64,000 nucleotides of DNA from contig SIRW01000103.1 of NCBI GenBank assembly GCA_004366205.1, forward strand, positions 1-64,000, given 5' to 3'. The position numbers and the translations under genes were made by a program. The notes beneath the pieces are model-generated. The model was not told where the DNA came from, made no database searches, and saw only the letters and a program-made list of their open reading frames with translations. How positions within the stretch are numbered: position 1 is the first letter of the stretch; each line of letters opens with the position of its first letter. Below are positions 17,957 through 26,600 of the stretch, in pieces. The DNA comes from Actinomycetota bacterium. GTDB lineage: Bacteria; Actinomycetota; Acidimicrobiia; Acidimicrobiales; CADCSY01.

Positions 17957-20900
17957 ATGACGTTCGGCCCCGTCCCGCCGTTCGACCTGGTCGCCCTCGA
18001 AGAGCGCGTCCTCGCGCGCTGGCGCGAGCGCGACGTGGTCGACGAGGTCGCCCGGCTGCGCAAGGACGCCGAGCCGTGGGTCTTCTACGAGGGCCCCCCG
18101 ACCGCCAACGGCCGGCCCGGCCTGCACCACGTGTGGGCCCGGGTGTTCAAGGACCTCTACCCGCGCTTCAAGACGATGCAGGGCCATCGGGTGCCCCGCA
18201 AGGGCGGCTGGGACTGCCACGGCCTGCCGGTCGAGCTCGAGGTCGAGCGCGAGCTCGGCATCACCTCGAAGCAGGAGATCGAGGCCTACGGCATCGCCGA
18301 GTTCACCCAGCGCTGCCGCGACTCGGTGCACCGCTACGTCGAGGACTGGTCTTCGCTCACCAGCCGCTCGGGCGTGTGGATCGACACCAAGGACGCGTAC
18401 TGGACGCTCGACAACGACTACGTCGAGTCGGTCTGGTGGCTGTTCCGCCAGATGTGGGACGCGGGGCTCATCTACGAGGGCCACCGGGTCATCCCCTACT
18501 GCGCCCGCTGCGGCACCGCCCTGTCCTCGCACGAGATGGGCCAGCCCGACGTGTACCGCGACGTCGAGGATCCCTCGGTGTACGTACGGTTCCCCGTCGA
18601 GGGCCGCGACGCCGACCTGCTCGTGTGGACGACGACCCCCTGGACGCTGATCTCGAACGTGGCCGTCGCCGTGGGACCCGAGCTCGCGTACGTCCAGGTC
18701 GCCGCCCCCGACGGTGGCCGCGACCTCGTGCTGGCCGAGGCAGCCGTCGAGCGGGCGCTGGGCGAGGGCGACCATGAGGTCCGGGCGCGCTTCACCGGCG
18801 CCGACCTGGTGGGCTGGACCTACCGGCGCCCGTTCGACCTCCTCGACCTGGGCGACGGTCGCGCCGAGGTGGTCGTGACCGCCGACTTCGTCACGCTCGA
18901 CGACGGCTCCGGGCTCGTGCACATGGCCCCGGCCTTCGGCGAGGACGACGCCGAGGTCGGCCGGCGCGAGGGGTTGGCCGTGCTCAACCCCGTCGGGCCC
19001 GACGGCGCCTTCGACCATCGGGTGCCCCCGTGGAACGGGCGGTTCGTGAAGGACGCCGACCCCGACATCATCGCCGACCTCGACCGGCGCGGCCTGCTGG
19101 TGCGCCAGGCCGTCTACCGCCACGCCTACCCGCACTGCTGGCGCTGCGGCACCCCGCTGCTGTACTGGGCCAAGACCTCGTGGTTCGCCCGCACCTCCGA
19201 GCGTCGCGAGGCGCTGCTGCGCGAGAACGAGACGATCGGCTGGCACCCCGAGCACATCAAGCACGGCCGGTTCGGCAAGTGGCTCGAGAACAACGTCGAC
19301 TGGGCGCTGTCGCGCGACCGGTACTGGGGCACGCCCCTCCCGGTGTGGCGGTGCGGCGCCGGCCACGACACCTGCGTGGGCTCGGTGGCCGAGCTCGCCG
19401 AGCTCGCCGGCGCCGACCTCTCCGGCCTCGACCTGCACCGACCCGCCGTCGACGGCGTCGCCATCGCTTGCCCGCACGACGGGTGCGGCCAGCGGGCGCA
19501 CCGGCTCGAGCCCGTGCTCGACGCGTGGTTCGACTCGGGCTCGATGCCCTCGGCCCAGTTCCACTACCCGTTCGAGAACGAGGCGCAGTTCGAGGCGTCG
19601 TTCCCTGCCGACTTCATCTGCGAGGCCATCGACCAGACCCGCGGCTGGTTCTACACGCTGCTCGCCGTGAACACGCTCGTGTTCGACCGGTCGCCGTACC
19701 GCAACGTCGTCTGCCTGAACCTCATCGTCGACGCCGACGGCTTCAAGATGTCCAAGTCGCGGGGCAACGTCCTCGACCCGTGGGACATCTTCACCACCCA
19801 CGGCGCGGATGCCCTGCGGTGGTACTTCTTCTCGGCTGGCCAGCCGTGGGTCGCCCGGCGCGTGTCCGAGCAGGGCATCCAGGAGGCCACCCGCCAGACC
19901 CTGCTGACCCTCTGGAACGTGTTCGCGTTCTTCTGCACCTACGCCGACCTCGACGGCTGGGAGCCGGGCGCGGGTCGGGAAGGCGCTGCGGTCGACCCCA
20001 CCCATGTGCTCGACCGGTGGGTGCTGGCTGAGCTCGACGACACCGTCGCCGAGGTCACCGCCGCCCTCGAGGGCTTCGACGCCCTCACCGCCGCCACCCG
20101 GCTCGGCCGGTTCGTCGACGACCTGTCGAACTGGTACGTGCGCCGGTCCCGGCCCCGGTTCTGGAAGTCGTCCGACGCCGCCGCCCACGCCACCCTGCAC
20201 CGCTGCCTGGTGGTCACCGCCGAGCTGCTGGCCCCGTTCTGCCCGTTCCTGGCCGACGAGCTGTGGACCACGCTCACCGGCGGGCTGTCGGTCCACGCCG
20301 CCGACTGGCCGGCACCGGCCGGACGCGCCGACCAGGCGCTTCGGGATCAGATGGCCGCCGCCCGCCGGCTGGTGGCGCTGGGCCGGGCGGCCCGCACCGA
20401 CGCCAAGGCCAAGGTGCGCCAGCCCCTCCGCCGGGCGCTCCTGCTGCACCCGGGCGTGGCGCTCGATCCCGACGTGCAGCGCGAGGTCGCCGAGGAGCTG
20501 AACGTCAAGGCGCTGGAGCACGTCGAGGACCTGGGCGGGCTCATCTCCTGGACCGTCGTCCCCAACTTCCGCGCGCTCGGGCCGCGGCTCGGCCCCAAGG
20601 TGAACGAGGTGAAGGCGGCGCTGGCCTCGGCCGACGGCTCGGCGCTCAAAGCCGCTCTCGACGCCCACGGGTTCGTCGAGGTGGCGGGCGAGCGCCTCGG
20701 GCCCGACGACGTCGAGGTGCGCGCCGACCAGCACGAAGCCTTCGCCCTCGCCCAGGAGGGCACGTGGGCGGTGGCCCTCGACCTCGAGCTCGACGACGAG
20801 CTGCGGACCGAGGGCGCGGCGCGCGAGCTGGTACGGGCCCTGAACGACCTGCGCCGCGAGGTCGGACTGGAGCTCGCCGACCGGGTGCGCGTCCGCCTCG

Positions 20901-21085
20901 CCCCACCGGCCGGCGGCCGGTCAGCCGCAGCCCTCGACCGCCACCGCGACTGGATCGCGGGTGAGGTCCTCGCCGTCGAGCTGGCGCTCGACCCGTCGGC
21001 CGGCGGTGTCGCCGGCGCCCACGCGCTCGCCGTCGACGACGAGACGGTCGCCGTCACGATCGAGCGCGCCGAGCGCGTGTCCTGA
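17957..21085 (+). CDS. ileS: isoleucyl-tRNA synthetase
   Basis: 1042-residue class I synthetase charging tRNA-Ile. The HIGH-equivalent is G-L-H-H at residues 55-58, preceded by F-Y-E-G-P-P-T-A-N-G. Editing-domain sequence includes W-T-T-T-P-W-T-L, and the K-M-S-K-S loop is at about 597-601. Cysteine pairs C-A-R-C and C-W-R-C suggest zinc sites. Length and the G-L-H-H variant fit the longer, eukaryote-like IleS2 group rather than the E. coli type; IleS2 enzymes are often naturally mupirocin resistant, which here is only inference. ATG 17957 is leaderless. It is the only plus-strand gene in this conserved block. Confidence 0.96.
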   Translation: MTFGPVPPFDLVALEERVLARWRERDVVDEVARLRKDAEPWVFYEGPPTANGRPGLHHVWARVFKDLYPRFKTMQGHRVPRKGGWDCHGLPVELEVERELGITSKQEIEAYGIAEFTQRCRDSVHRYVEDWSSLTSRSGVWIDTKDAYWTLDNDYVESVWWLFRQMWDAGLIYEGHRVIPYCARCGTALSSHEMGQPDVYRDVEDPSVYVRFPVEGRDADLLVWTTTPWTLISNVAVAVGPELAYVQVAAPDGGRDLVLAEAAVERALGEGDHEVRARFTGADLVGWTYRRPFDLLDLGDGRAEVVVTADFVTLDDGSGLVHMAPAFGEDDAEVGRREGLAVLNPVGPDGAFDHRVPPWNGRFVKDADPDIIADLDRRGLLVRQAVYRHAYPHCWRCGTPLLYWAKTSWFARTSERREALLRENETIGWHPEHIKHGRFGKWLENNVDWALSRDRYWGTPLPVWRCGAGHDTCVGSVAELAELAGADLSGLDLHRPAVDGVAIACPHDGCGQRAHRLEPVLDAWFDSGSMPSAQFHYPFENEAQFEASFPADFICEAIDQTRGWFYTLLAVNTLVFDRSPYRNVVCLNLIVDADGFKMSKSRGNVLDPWDIFTTHGADALRWYFFSAGQPWVARRVSEQGIQEATRQTLLTLWNVFAFFCTYADLDGWEPGAGREGAAVDPTHVLDRWVLAELDDTVAEVTAALEGFDALTAATRLGRFVDDLSNWYVRRSRPRFWKSSDAAAHATLHRCLVVTAELLAPFCPFLADELWTTLTGGLSVHAADWPAPAGRADQALRDQMAAARRLVALGRAARTDAKAKVRQPLRRALLLHPGVALDPDVQREVAEELNVKALEHVEDLGGLISWTVVPNFRALGPRLGPKVNEVKAALASADGSALKAALDAHGFVEVAGERLGPDDVEVRADQHEAFALAQEGTWAVALDLELDDELRTEGAARELVRALNDLRREVGLELADRVRVRLAPPAGGRSAAALDRHRDWIAGEVLAVELALDPSAGGVAGAHALAVDDETVAVTIERAERVS

Positions 21086-21144
21086 CGCGCCCGGCGACCC
21101 CGCGCGCCCCGCGGGCGGCCGGGAGGTCACTCCGACCGGGGGCG

Positions 21145-22170
21145 TCAGGCGCGCTTGCGGGTGGCGGCAGCCTTCTTCGCCGCCGCCTTCTTGCCGGCCC
21201 CCTTCTTCGCCGCCGCCTTCTTGCCGGCCCCCTTCTTCGCCGCCGCCTTCTTGGCGGGCGACTTCTTGGCGGCGGCCTTCTTGGCGGCGCCCTTCTTTGC
21301 GGCGGCCTTCTTGGCGGGCGACTTCTTGGCGGCGGCCTTCGTGGCCGCGCGCTTCCTGGTGGCGGCCGGCTTCGCCGGCGCCGCCTCGTCCTCACCCAAC
21401 AGGCGGTCGATGGCGGTGAGGATCGACCGCCGGGCGTCGGTGGCGGCCTCCCGCTCGCGCACCATGAGCAGCTCGTCGTCGTCGAGGTCGTCGAGCAGCG
21501 GCGTGATCTCGGCCACGGTGAGCTCGTCGTAGTCGGCGATCGGGAACTCGGCGGCGCCGGCGGGCGGCCCCCAGTCGTCCTCGGTGACGTCCCAGCCCTC
21601 GCCGTCCTCGTCGCCGGCGCCGGCGGCTGGGGCGCCGACGGGCTCGTCGAGGCGATCGCCGGCCTGCTCGCGCAGCTCGGCGATGCGGTCGAGGATCGTG
21701 ACCCGGGCCTTCCCGGCGCGCTCGCGCGCCTCCACCTCGTCGAGCTCCTCGGGGTACAGCTCGGGGAGCAGGGGCATGATCTCGGAGACCTTGAGGTCGT
21801 CGTAGTCCGCGATCGGGAAGAAGTCCTCGTCGAGCTCGACGTCGTCGTCCGCGGCGGCGGCCGCCGGTTCGACCGGCGTCGCCGCGGCCGCCGGCGCGGT
21901 GGGGGTGACGGCGGTGGGCTCGTCGCGGGCGCCCGCCACGACGGGAACGGGCTCCTCCCGCTCGAGCGGTGCCGGCGCCGAGGGCGCCTCGGCCGGCCGG
22001 CCCCGGTTGCGCTGGGTGGCGACGAAGAGGACCACGCCCGCGGCGACGCTGCACGCGATCGACACGTAGATCAGCGGGAGGCCGTTCTCCATCAGCAGGC
22101 CGAGCACGAGCAGCACGGCCGCGAGGATCACGAGGGCAAAGCTGACGAGGACCAGCACGAGGCTCACCAT
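21145..22170 (-). CDS. membrane protein with duplicated helical motif and H1-like tail
   Basis: 341 residues, not recognised as a named family. Order: two hydrophobic helices (about 3-27 and 32-52), an acidic/proline-alanine linker, and two copies of a ~45-residue motif (F-P-I-A-D-Y-D-D-L-K-V ... A-R-V-T-I-L-D-R-I at ~118-165 and F-P-I-A-D-Y-D-E-L-T-V ... A-R-R-S-I-L-T-A-I at ~213-260). A ~75-residue tail of K-K-A-A-A-K-K-G/S-P-A-K-K repeats follows. The tail should bind DNA or another polyanion from the cytoplasmic face. The duplicated motif resembles short helical modules in other actinobacterial proteins, but I cannot name it. Position next to divIVA suggests an envelope/nucleoid role (inference). 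Confidence 0.75.
   Translation of the reverse strand: MVSLVLVLVSFALVILAAVLLVLGLLMENGLPLIYVSIACSVAAGVVLFVATQRNRGRPAEAPSAPAPLEREEPVPVVAGARDEPTAVTPTAPAAAATPVEPAAAAADDDVELDEDFFPIADYDDLKVSEIMPLLPELYPEELDEVEARERAGKARVTILDRIAELREQAGDRLDEPVGAPAAGAGDEDGEGWDVTEDDWGPPAGAAEFPIADYDELTVAEITPLLDDLDDDELLMVREREAATDARRSILTAIDRLLGEDEAAPAKPAATRKRAATKAAAKKSPAKKAAAKKGAAKKAAAKKSPAKKAAAKKGAGKKAAAKKGAGKKAAAKKAAATRKRA
21165..21350 (-). repeat. tandem repeats coding the KKAAAKK tail
   Basis: Near-identical ~30-bp units built from GCCGCCGCCTTCTTGCCGGC and GGCGGGCGACTTCTTGGC blocks. They encode ten-residue A-A-A-K-K-G-A-G-K-K units, followed by related S-P-A-K-K units. Confidence 0.75.
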
Positions 22171-22211
22171 CCATATGTCTCGTCGGGAGCGCGCATGTTA
22201 GGCCGGTGGCG

Positions 22212-22245
22212 CTCGTCCGCGTGGAATCCGCCCCTTCGGGACGAG
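22212..22245 (-). terminator. hairpin after divIVA
   Basis: CTCGTCC (22212-22218) / GGACGAG (22239-22245) with a 20-nt loop, between the divIVA stop and the next minus-strand gene. Confidence 0.35.
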
Positions 22246-22252
22246 ACGGTAC

Positions 22253-23125
22253 TCAGCGCCGGCGGCGGATGCGGAACCGTGACGACACCAGCTCGGCGTC
22301 GTCACGGTCGACGGCGTCGCGATCGTCGTCGGGATGGCCGGCGAGGTGGTCGAGCATGCCGGGCCCGTCGTCGCGGGGCCCGAGCGGGCCCTCGTCGGTG
22401 ACGGCCCGCCGCAGCTCGGTGAAGAACGGGTCGTCGGCGACCCCTGCCTGCAGCGCCGGCCCGGAGAGGTCAGCGAGCGGGTCGGGCTGCTCGCCGGGCT
22501 GCTCGGACGGCGCCGCGTCGCCCTCGCTGGAGTGGTCGTCGCCGAGATCGACCACGGGGTGCTCGCCGGTCGGTTCGTCGGCCCAGCCGGCCACGGGGTC
22601 CTCGCCGTCGCCGTCGTGGGCGTCGTGCAGGGCGCCCGGATCGGGCGGCGGTGCGGAGGATCCCTCCGGTGGCTCGGGCAGGGTGACCGGGTGCTCGAGG
22701 CGCTCGAGGACCTCCCGCAGCGAGCTGCGGGCGGCCTCGCGGGCCTCGTCGAGCCAGTCGTGGAGCTGGGCGACGCGCGCCTGCAGCTCGGCGTGCTCGG
22801 TGCGCAGCCGGGCGGCGGTCGACTCGGCGTCGGCCAGGATGCGGGCGGCCTCCTCGCGGGCCTCGGCGACCACGGCGTCGGCGGTGCGCTGGGCGAGCAC
22901 GAGCGTGCGGCGCAGCTCGTCGTCGGCCGCGGCGCCCTCGGGCGCCGCCGGTTCGGCGACCTCCGGCGCAGCCGGGGCGCCCCCCTCGGCGGCGGCCAGC
23001 CGGGCCAGCAGGCCCTCGACGGCGATGGCGACCCGCTCGAGGAAGTCGTCGACGTCGTCGGGGTGGTAGCCGCGCAGGCGCTCGCGGAACTCGACCTCGC
23101 GCAGCAGCTGGGGCGTCACGTCCAT
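22253..23125 (-). CDS. divIVA: DivIVA/Wag31-family cell pole protein
   Basis: 290 residues. The N-terminal DivIVA lipid-binding domain (L-R-E-V-E-F-R-E-R-L-R-G-Y-H-P-D-D-V-D-D-F-L) precedes a charged coiled coil (~70-150), then a long acidic/proline-rich tail ending R-F-R-I-R-R-R-R. DivIVA binds curved membrane and directs polar growth or septum placement in Actinobacteria. The acidic middle and the basic C-terminus are unusual additions. ATG 23123-23125 has TACGAT 8 nt upstream. Downstream of yggT in the ftsZ-sepF-yggT-divIVA order. Confidence 0.9.
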   Translation of the reverse strand: MDVTPQLLREVEFRERLRGYHPDDVDDFLERVAIAVEGLLARLAAAEGGAPAAPEVAEPAAPEGAAADDELRRTLVLAQRTADAVVAEAREEAARILADAESTAARLRTEHAELQARVAQLHDWLDEAREAARSSLREVLERLEHPVTLPEPPEGSSAPPPDPGALHDAHDGDGEDPVAGWADEPTGEHPVVDLGDDHSSEGDAAPSEQPGEQPDPLADLSGPALQAGVADDPFFTELRRAVTDEGPLGPRDDGPGMLDHLAGHPDDDRDAVDRDDAELVSSRFRIRRRR

Positions 23126-23133
23126 GCCCCGCG

Positions 23134-23139
23134 ATCGTA
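23134..23139 (-). promoter_or_regulatory. -10 element for leaderless divIVA
   Basis: TACGAT on the minus strand, 8 nt before ATG 23125. Confidence 0.5.
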
Positions 23140-23183
23140 CCGAGCCGCCCGGCCGCGATCGGGGACCCCCGCCGGCGGTGCGC

Positions 23184-23435
23184 TCAGCAGATGGCGCCGG
23201 TGATGAAGATGATGGCGAAGAACACGATGATCGGCGACAGGTCGAGGCCCATCCCGCCCATGCCGACGGGGGGCAGGGCCCGGCGCAGCGGGCCCAGCAC
23301 CGGCTCGGTGATCGTGTAGAGCACCGAGTAGATGCTCGCCATGCCCGAACCCGGGGAGATCGGGAACCAGCTCAGGATCACCCGGACGAACAGGACGAGC
23401 AGGAAGAGGTTGAGGACGGTGCAGACGAGGCCCAT
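23184..23435 (-). CDS. YggT-family membrane protein
   Basis: 83 residues with two hydrophobic segments: residues 4-24, followed by the conserved W-F-P-I-S-P-G-S-G, and 66-82. Y-T-I-T-E-P-V-L-G-P-L-R-R sits between them. This is the small YggT module found next to sepF in many Gram-positives. Its molecular role in division is unclear. It starts 6 nt after sepF and is surely co-transcribed. Confidence 0.9.
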   Translation of the reverse strand: MGLVCTVLNLFLLVLFVRVILSWFPISPGSGMASIYSVLYTITEPVLGPLRRALPPVGMGGMGLDLSPIIVFFAIIFITGAIC

Positions 23436-23441
23436 GCGCGC

Positions 23442-23999
23442 TCAGGCCCGGTACAGGCCGCGCTCCTGCAGGCGGCGCTTGTCCTCCGCGGACACCTCGA
23501 CGTCTGCAGGGGTGAGCAGGTAGACCCGGTTGGCGACCTGCTTCATCTGTCCGCGCAGGCCGTAGCACAGCCCGCTCGCGAAGTCGACGAGCCGCCGGGA
23601 CACGTCGCGCTCGACGTCCTGGAGGTTCACGATGACGGGCTGACCGGACATGTACTTGTCGGCCACCTCCTGGGCGTCGTTGAAGGTGGTCGGCGCCACC
23701 GTCACCACCTTGGCGGTGACCGGCGCCGACACGGGGCGAACCACGCCCGGGCGAACCGGCGTGACGGTGGCACCCTCGGTCTCGGGCCGGGGCACGGCCC
23801 GCACGGGGCCGAGCATCGACGACGGGCCCTCGGCCGCCGGCGGATGGGCCGTGGCCACCGGCGTGACCTGACCGGTGCCGCCCGCGGCGGGACCGAACGA
23901 GCGCGCCTCGCGACCGGGCGCGTCGTGGGGATCGTCGTCGTACTCGTCGTCGGGACCAAGGCCCAACATGAGCATCGTCCGTCGCCAGAGAGTCGCCAT
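23442..23999 (-). CDS. sepF: cell division protein SepF
   Basis: 185 residues. A short amphipathic N-terminus (M-A-T-L-W-R-R-T-M-L-M-L-G-L-G) for membrane binding, a disordered proline/alanine linker, then the SepF fold from ~95 (P-T-T-F-N-D-A-Q-E-V-A-D) through R-L-V-D-F-A-S-G-L. SepF tethers FtsZ filaments to the membrane, which matters here since no ftsA is present. The start has a strong AGGAGGAGG ribosome binding site 6 nt upstream, unlike the leaderless neighbours. Confidence 0.94.
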   Translation of the reverse strand: MATLWRRTMLMLGLGPDDEYDDDPHDAPGREARSFGPAAGGTGQVTPVATAHPPAAEGPSSMLGPVRAVPRPETEGATVTPVRPGVVRPVSAPVTAKVVTVAPTTFNDAQEVADKYMSGQPVIVNLQDVERDVSRRLVDFASGLCYGLRGQMKQVANRVYLLTPADVEVSAEDKRRLQERGLYRA

Positions 24000-24021
24000 T
24001 GCCGTCCTCCTCCTGCGGAGA

Positions 24022-24723
24022 CTACTTCCCCAAAGGGTCGTTCCGGCGGACCCCGCCGCCGGGCGGCGCGCCCGGTCGCTCGCCGAACAGCCCCCGGCCG
24101 ACCCGGACGATCGTCGCTCCCTCCTCGATCGCCACCTCGAGGTCGCCGGTCATGCCCATCGAGCGCTCGGGCAGGCCCAGCTCGTCCGCCAGGCGGGCGA
24201 GGGTGCGGAACCCGGCCCGGGCTCCCTCGGGTGGCCCGGCGGGCCCCATGGCCATCAGGCCCCGGACGTCGAGGCCCTCGGCCCGCAGCTCGTCGACCAG
24301 CGCCGCCGTGTTCGCCGGGACGCAGCCGCCCTTGTGGGCCTCGCCCGTGACGTTGACCTGGACCAGCACGGCGGCGCCGGGGGCCCGCTTGGCGACCTCC
24401 CGTCCCGCCGCCGCCCGGTCGACGCCGTGCCACAGGTCGACGACGGGAGCGACCGTGCGCACCTTGTTGCGCTGGATGCGCCCCACGAAGTGCCAGCGCA
24501 CCGCCGCCCCTCGCTCGGCCACGGCCGCGGCCTTGGCGGCGAGCTCGCCCGCGTAGCTCTCGCCGAGGTCCTCGAGGCCGGCGGCGAGCGCGGCCGCCAC
24601 CACGTCGTCCCCGAACCCTTTCGTGACCGCCACCAGCCGCACCGGACGGCCCGCGGCGGCGGCGTCGATGCGGGCCCGCACGGCGGCGAGCCGCTCGGCG
24701 AGGTCGCCACCAGCAGGCGTCAC
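24022..24723 (-). CDS. PLP-homeostasis protein (YggS/PLPBP)
   Basis: 233 residues of the alanine-racemase-like TIM-barrel family that binds pyridoxal phosphate without known catalysis. The PLP lysine is in V-A-V-T-K-G, and G-E-S-Y-A-G-E-L, H-F-V-G-R-I-Q-R-N-K and M-G-M-T-G-D-L are present; the family versions are usually GEN-Y/VQE and MGMSxD. The GTG start (24721-24723) overlaps the pgeF stop as GTGA. Standard partner of sepF. Confidence 0.92.
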   Translation of the reverse strand: MTPAGGDLAERLAAVRARIDAAAAGRPVRLVAVTKGFGDDVVAAALAAGLEDLGESYAGELAAKAAAVAERGAAVRWHFVGRIQRNKVRTVAPVVDLWHGVDRAAAGREVAKRAPGAAVLVQVNVTGEAHKGGCVPANTAALVDELRAEGLDVRGLMAMGPAGPPEGARAGFRTLARLADELGLPERSMGMTGDLEVAIEEGATIVRVGRGLFGERPGAPPGGGVRRNDPLGK

Positions 24724-25397
24724 CGTGCCGGCCACCGCCACACGGCCAGGGCCTGGCGGGCACGGTCGCCCCGGGCCCGGTGGGACCACAGCTCGCCCGC
24801 CCGGCACGCGGTGCACCGGCCGTCGACCGAGACGTCCACGACGCCGGTGCGGGCGAGGGCGATGCGCACGGCCGCGGGCAGGTCGAGGGCGGGGGTGCCC
24901 GACGTGGTGCGGGCCCGCACGCCGGCGCCGAGCCGCTCGACGAGGACGTCGAGCTCAGGGCCGGTGAACTCGTAGCACGCCGCCTCGATGCAGGGACCGA
25001 TGCGCCCCCACACCCGGCTGGCGCCAAGGGCCCGCATCGCCGCCACGGCCCGCTCCAGCACGCCGGCCTCCACCCCCCGCCACCCGGCGTGCACGGCCGC
25101 CACCACACCCTCGGGGCTGACGAGGGCGACCGGGGCGCAGTCCGCGGTGTGCACCGCGAGCACCACCCCGGCCCTCCTGGTGACGAGGGCGTCGGCGGGC
25201 GGCCCGTCCGGCAGGTCGCCGTCGACGACCACCACGCCGGCGCCGTGCTCCTGGCGCACCCACGCCCACGGCAGGTCGACGATCTGCCGGCGCCGGCGGG
25301 TCAGCTCGTCGTCGGGAACCTCTGGCGGTGAGAGGTCGCCCTCGGCGACACCCGTGAACCGGACGCGCCCCCCCGCCCAACCCGGCAGGGCGGCCAC
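24720..25397 (-). CDS. pgeF: PgeF/YfiH laccase-domain protein (peptidoglycan editing factor)
   Basis: 225 residues of the multicopper-oxidase-like DUF152 family. The zinc/copper ligand motifs are H-T-A-D-C-A-P, V-H-A-G-W-R-G and G-P-C-I-E-A-A-C-Y-E-F. E. coli YfiH removes wrongly incorporated residues from UDP-MurNAc precursors, and other members show purine nucleoside phosphorylase activity. Placement directly after ftsZ (2-nt gap) fits an envelope role. GTG start 25395-25397. Confidence 0.9.
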   Translation of the reverse strand: MAALPGWAGGRVRFTGVAEGDLSPPEVPDDELTRRRRQIVDLPWAWVRQEHGAGVVVVDGDLPDGPPADALVTRRAGVVLAVHTADCAPVALVSPEGVVAAVHAGWRGVEAGVLERAVAAMRALGASRVWGRIGPCIEAACYEFTGPELDVLVERLGAGVRARTTSGTPALDLPAAVRIALARTGVVDVSVDGRCTACRAGELWSHRARGDRARQALAVWRWPAR

Positions 25398-25399
25398 GG

Positions 25400-26500
25400 C
25401 TACTTGAGGAACGACGGGACGTCGAAGTCGTCGTCGGGCTCGAGGTCGAGTTCGTCGTCCCCGAAGAGGTCGCCGCCCTCGTCGCCGGCGGCGGGGAGGG
25501 GGGCGCTGCGCTCGGCGCGGGGGCGCCGCTCCTCCCAGCGGTCGAAGCCGGCGGCGATGACCGTGACCCGCACCTCGTCGCCCATGGCGTCGTCGATGAC
25601 CGCCCCGAAGATGATGTTCGCGTCCGCGTGGGCGACCCCGTGGATGACCTCGGCGGCGGCGTTGACCTCGAACAGGCCCAGGTCGCTGCCGCCCGAGATC
25701 GTGAGGAGGATGCCGCGGGCGCCTTCGATGGAGGCCTCGAGCAGCGGGCTGGAGATGGCGGCCCGGGCGGCGTTGAGCGCCCGGTCCTCGCCCGACGCGT
25801 AGCCGATGCCCATGAGGGCCGAGCCGGCGTTGGTCATGATCATCTTCACGTCGGCGAAGTCGGTGTTGATGAGGCCCGGCGTGGTGATGAGGTCGGTGAT
25901 GCCCTGCACGCCCTGCAGGAGCACCTCGTCGGCCATCTTGAAGGCGTTGAGCACCGAGGTCTTCTCGTTGGAGACGGTGAGCAGCCGGTCGTTGGGGATG
26001 ACGATGAGCGTGTCGACCTTCTCCTTCAGCCAGCCGATGCCCTGCTCGGCCTGGGCGGACCGGCGGCGGCCTTCGAAGCCGAACGGCCGGGTGACCACGC
26101 CGATGGTGAGGGCGCCGAGGTTCTTGGCGATCTCGGCCACGACCGGGGCGCCACCGGTGCCGGTGCCGCCGCCCTTGCCGGCGGTGATGAACACCATGTC
26201 GGAGCCCTTGAGGACCTCCTCGATCTCCTCGCGGTGCGCCTCGGCGGCCTGGCGGCCGACCTCGGGGTCGCTGCCGGCGCCGAGGCCCCGGGTGAGGTCG
26301 CGGCCGATGTCGAGCTTGACGTCAGCGTCGGACATGAGCAGCGCCTGGGCGTCGGTGTTGATGGCGATGAACTCCACGCCCTTCAGGCCGGCGTCGATCA
26401 TGCGGTTGACGGCGTTGACGCCGCCGCCGCCGATGCCCACGACCTTGATGACGGCGAGGTAGTTCTGCGGGTTGCCCACCCTGGATCCGACGGTGCTCAT
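25400..26500 (-). CDS. ftsZ: cell division GTPase FtsZ
   Basis: 366-residue tubulin homologue forming the Z ring. The [11 protein letters not shown]-terminus, the T3/T4 loops with [12 protein letters not shown], and the T7 loop region with F-A-D-V-K-M-I-M are intact. The C-terminal peptide [11 protein letters not shown] is the SepF-binding tail. It is short for Actinobacteria because the linker is brief. A GAGGGGAG ribosome binding site precedes ATG 26498-26500. The leader contains a palindrome at 26549-26565. Confidence 0.97.
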   Translation of the reverse strand: MSTVGSRVGNPQNYLAVIKVVGIGGGGVNAVNRMIDAGLKGVEFIAINTDAQALLMSDADVKLDIGRDLTRGLGAGSDPEVGRQAAEAHREEIEEVLKGSDMVFITAGKGGGTGTGGAPVVAEIAKNLGALTIGVVTRPFGFEGRRRSAQAEQGIGWLKEKVDTLIVIPNDRLLTVSNEKTSVLNAFKMADEVLLQGVQGITDLITTPGLINTDFADVKMIMTNAGSALMGIGYASGEDRALNAARAAISSPLLEASIEGARGILLTISGGSDLGLFEVNAAAEVIHGVAHADANIIFGAVIDDAMGDEVRVTVIAAGFDRWEERRPRAERSAPLPAAGDEGGDLFGDDELDLEPDDDFDVPSFLK

Positions 26501-26548
26501 GCGACTGGCTCCCCTCGACCTGACGGCCCGGGTGGACCGCCGCAAACC

Positions 26549-26600
26549 CTCAACCTGAGGTTGAGAGTTATGTAAACCTCTGCTTATACTTGAGGAAGTT
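26549..26600 (-). promoter_or_regulatory. ftsZ upstream region: palindrome and AT-rich promoter
   Basis: CTCAACCT-G-AGGTTGAG (26549-26565) is an 8-bp palindrome around one base. Next to it, reading on the minus strand, AT-rich sequence holds TATAAG and TACATA -10-like hexamers, the least G+C-rich stretch of this block. An ftsZ promoter with an operator or leader hairpin is likely; the exact start is not determined. Confidence 0.45.

Noticed and set aside
17546-20734. 1062-residue minus-strand ORF antisense to ileS
   Set aside because: Shadow of ileS; only the last 115 codons (DUF167) are real.
21155-21532. Plus-strand F-F-A-A-A-F-L repeat ORF
   Set aside because: Complement of the KKAAAKK tail of the membrane protein.
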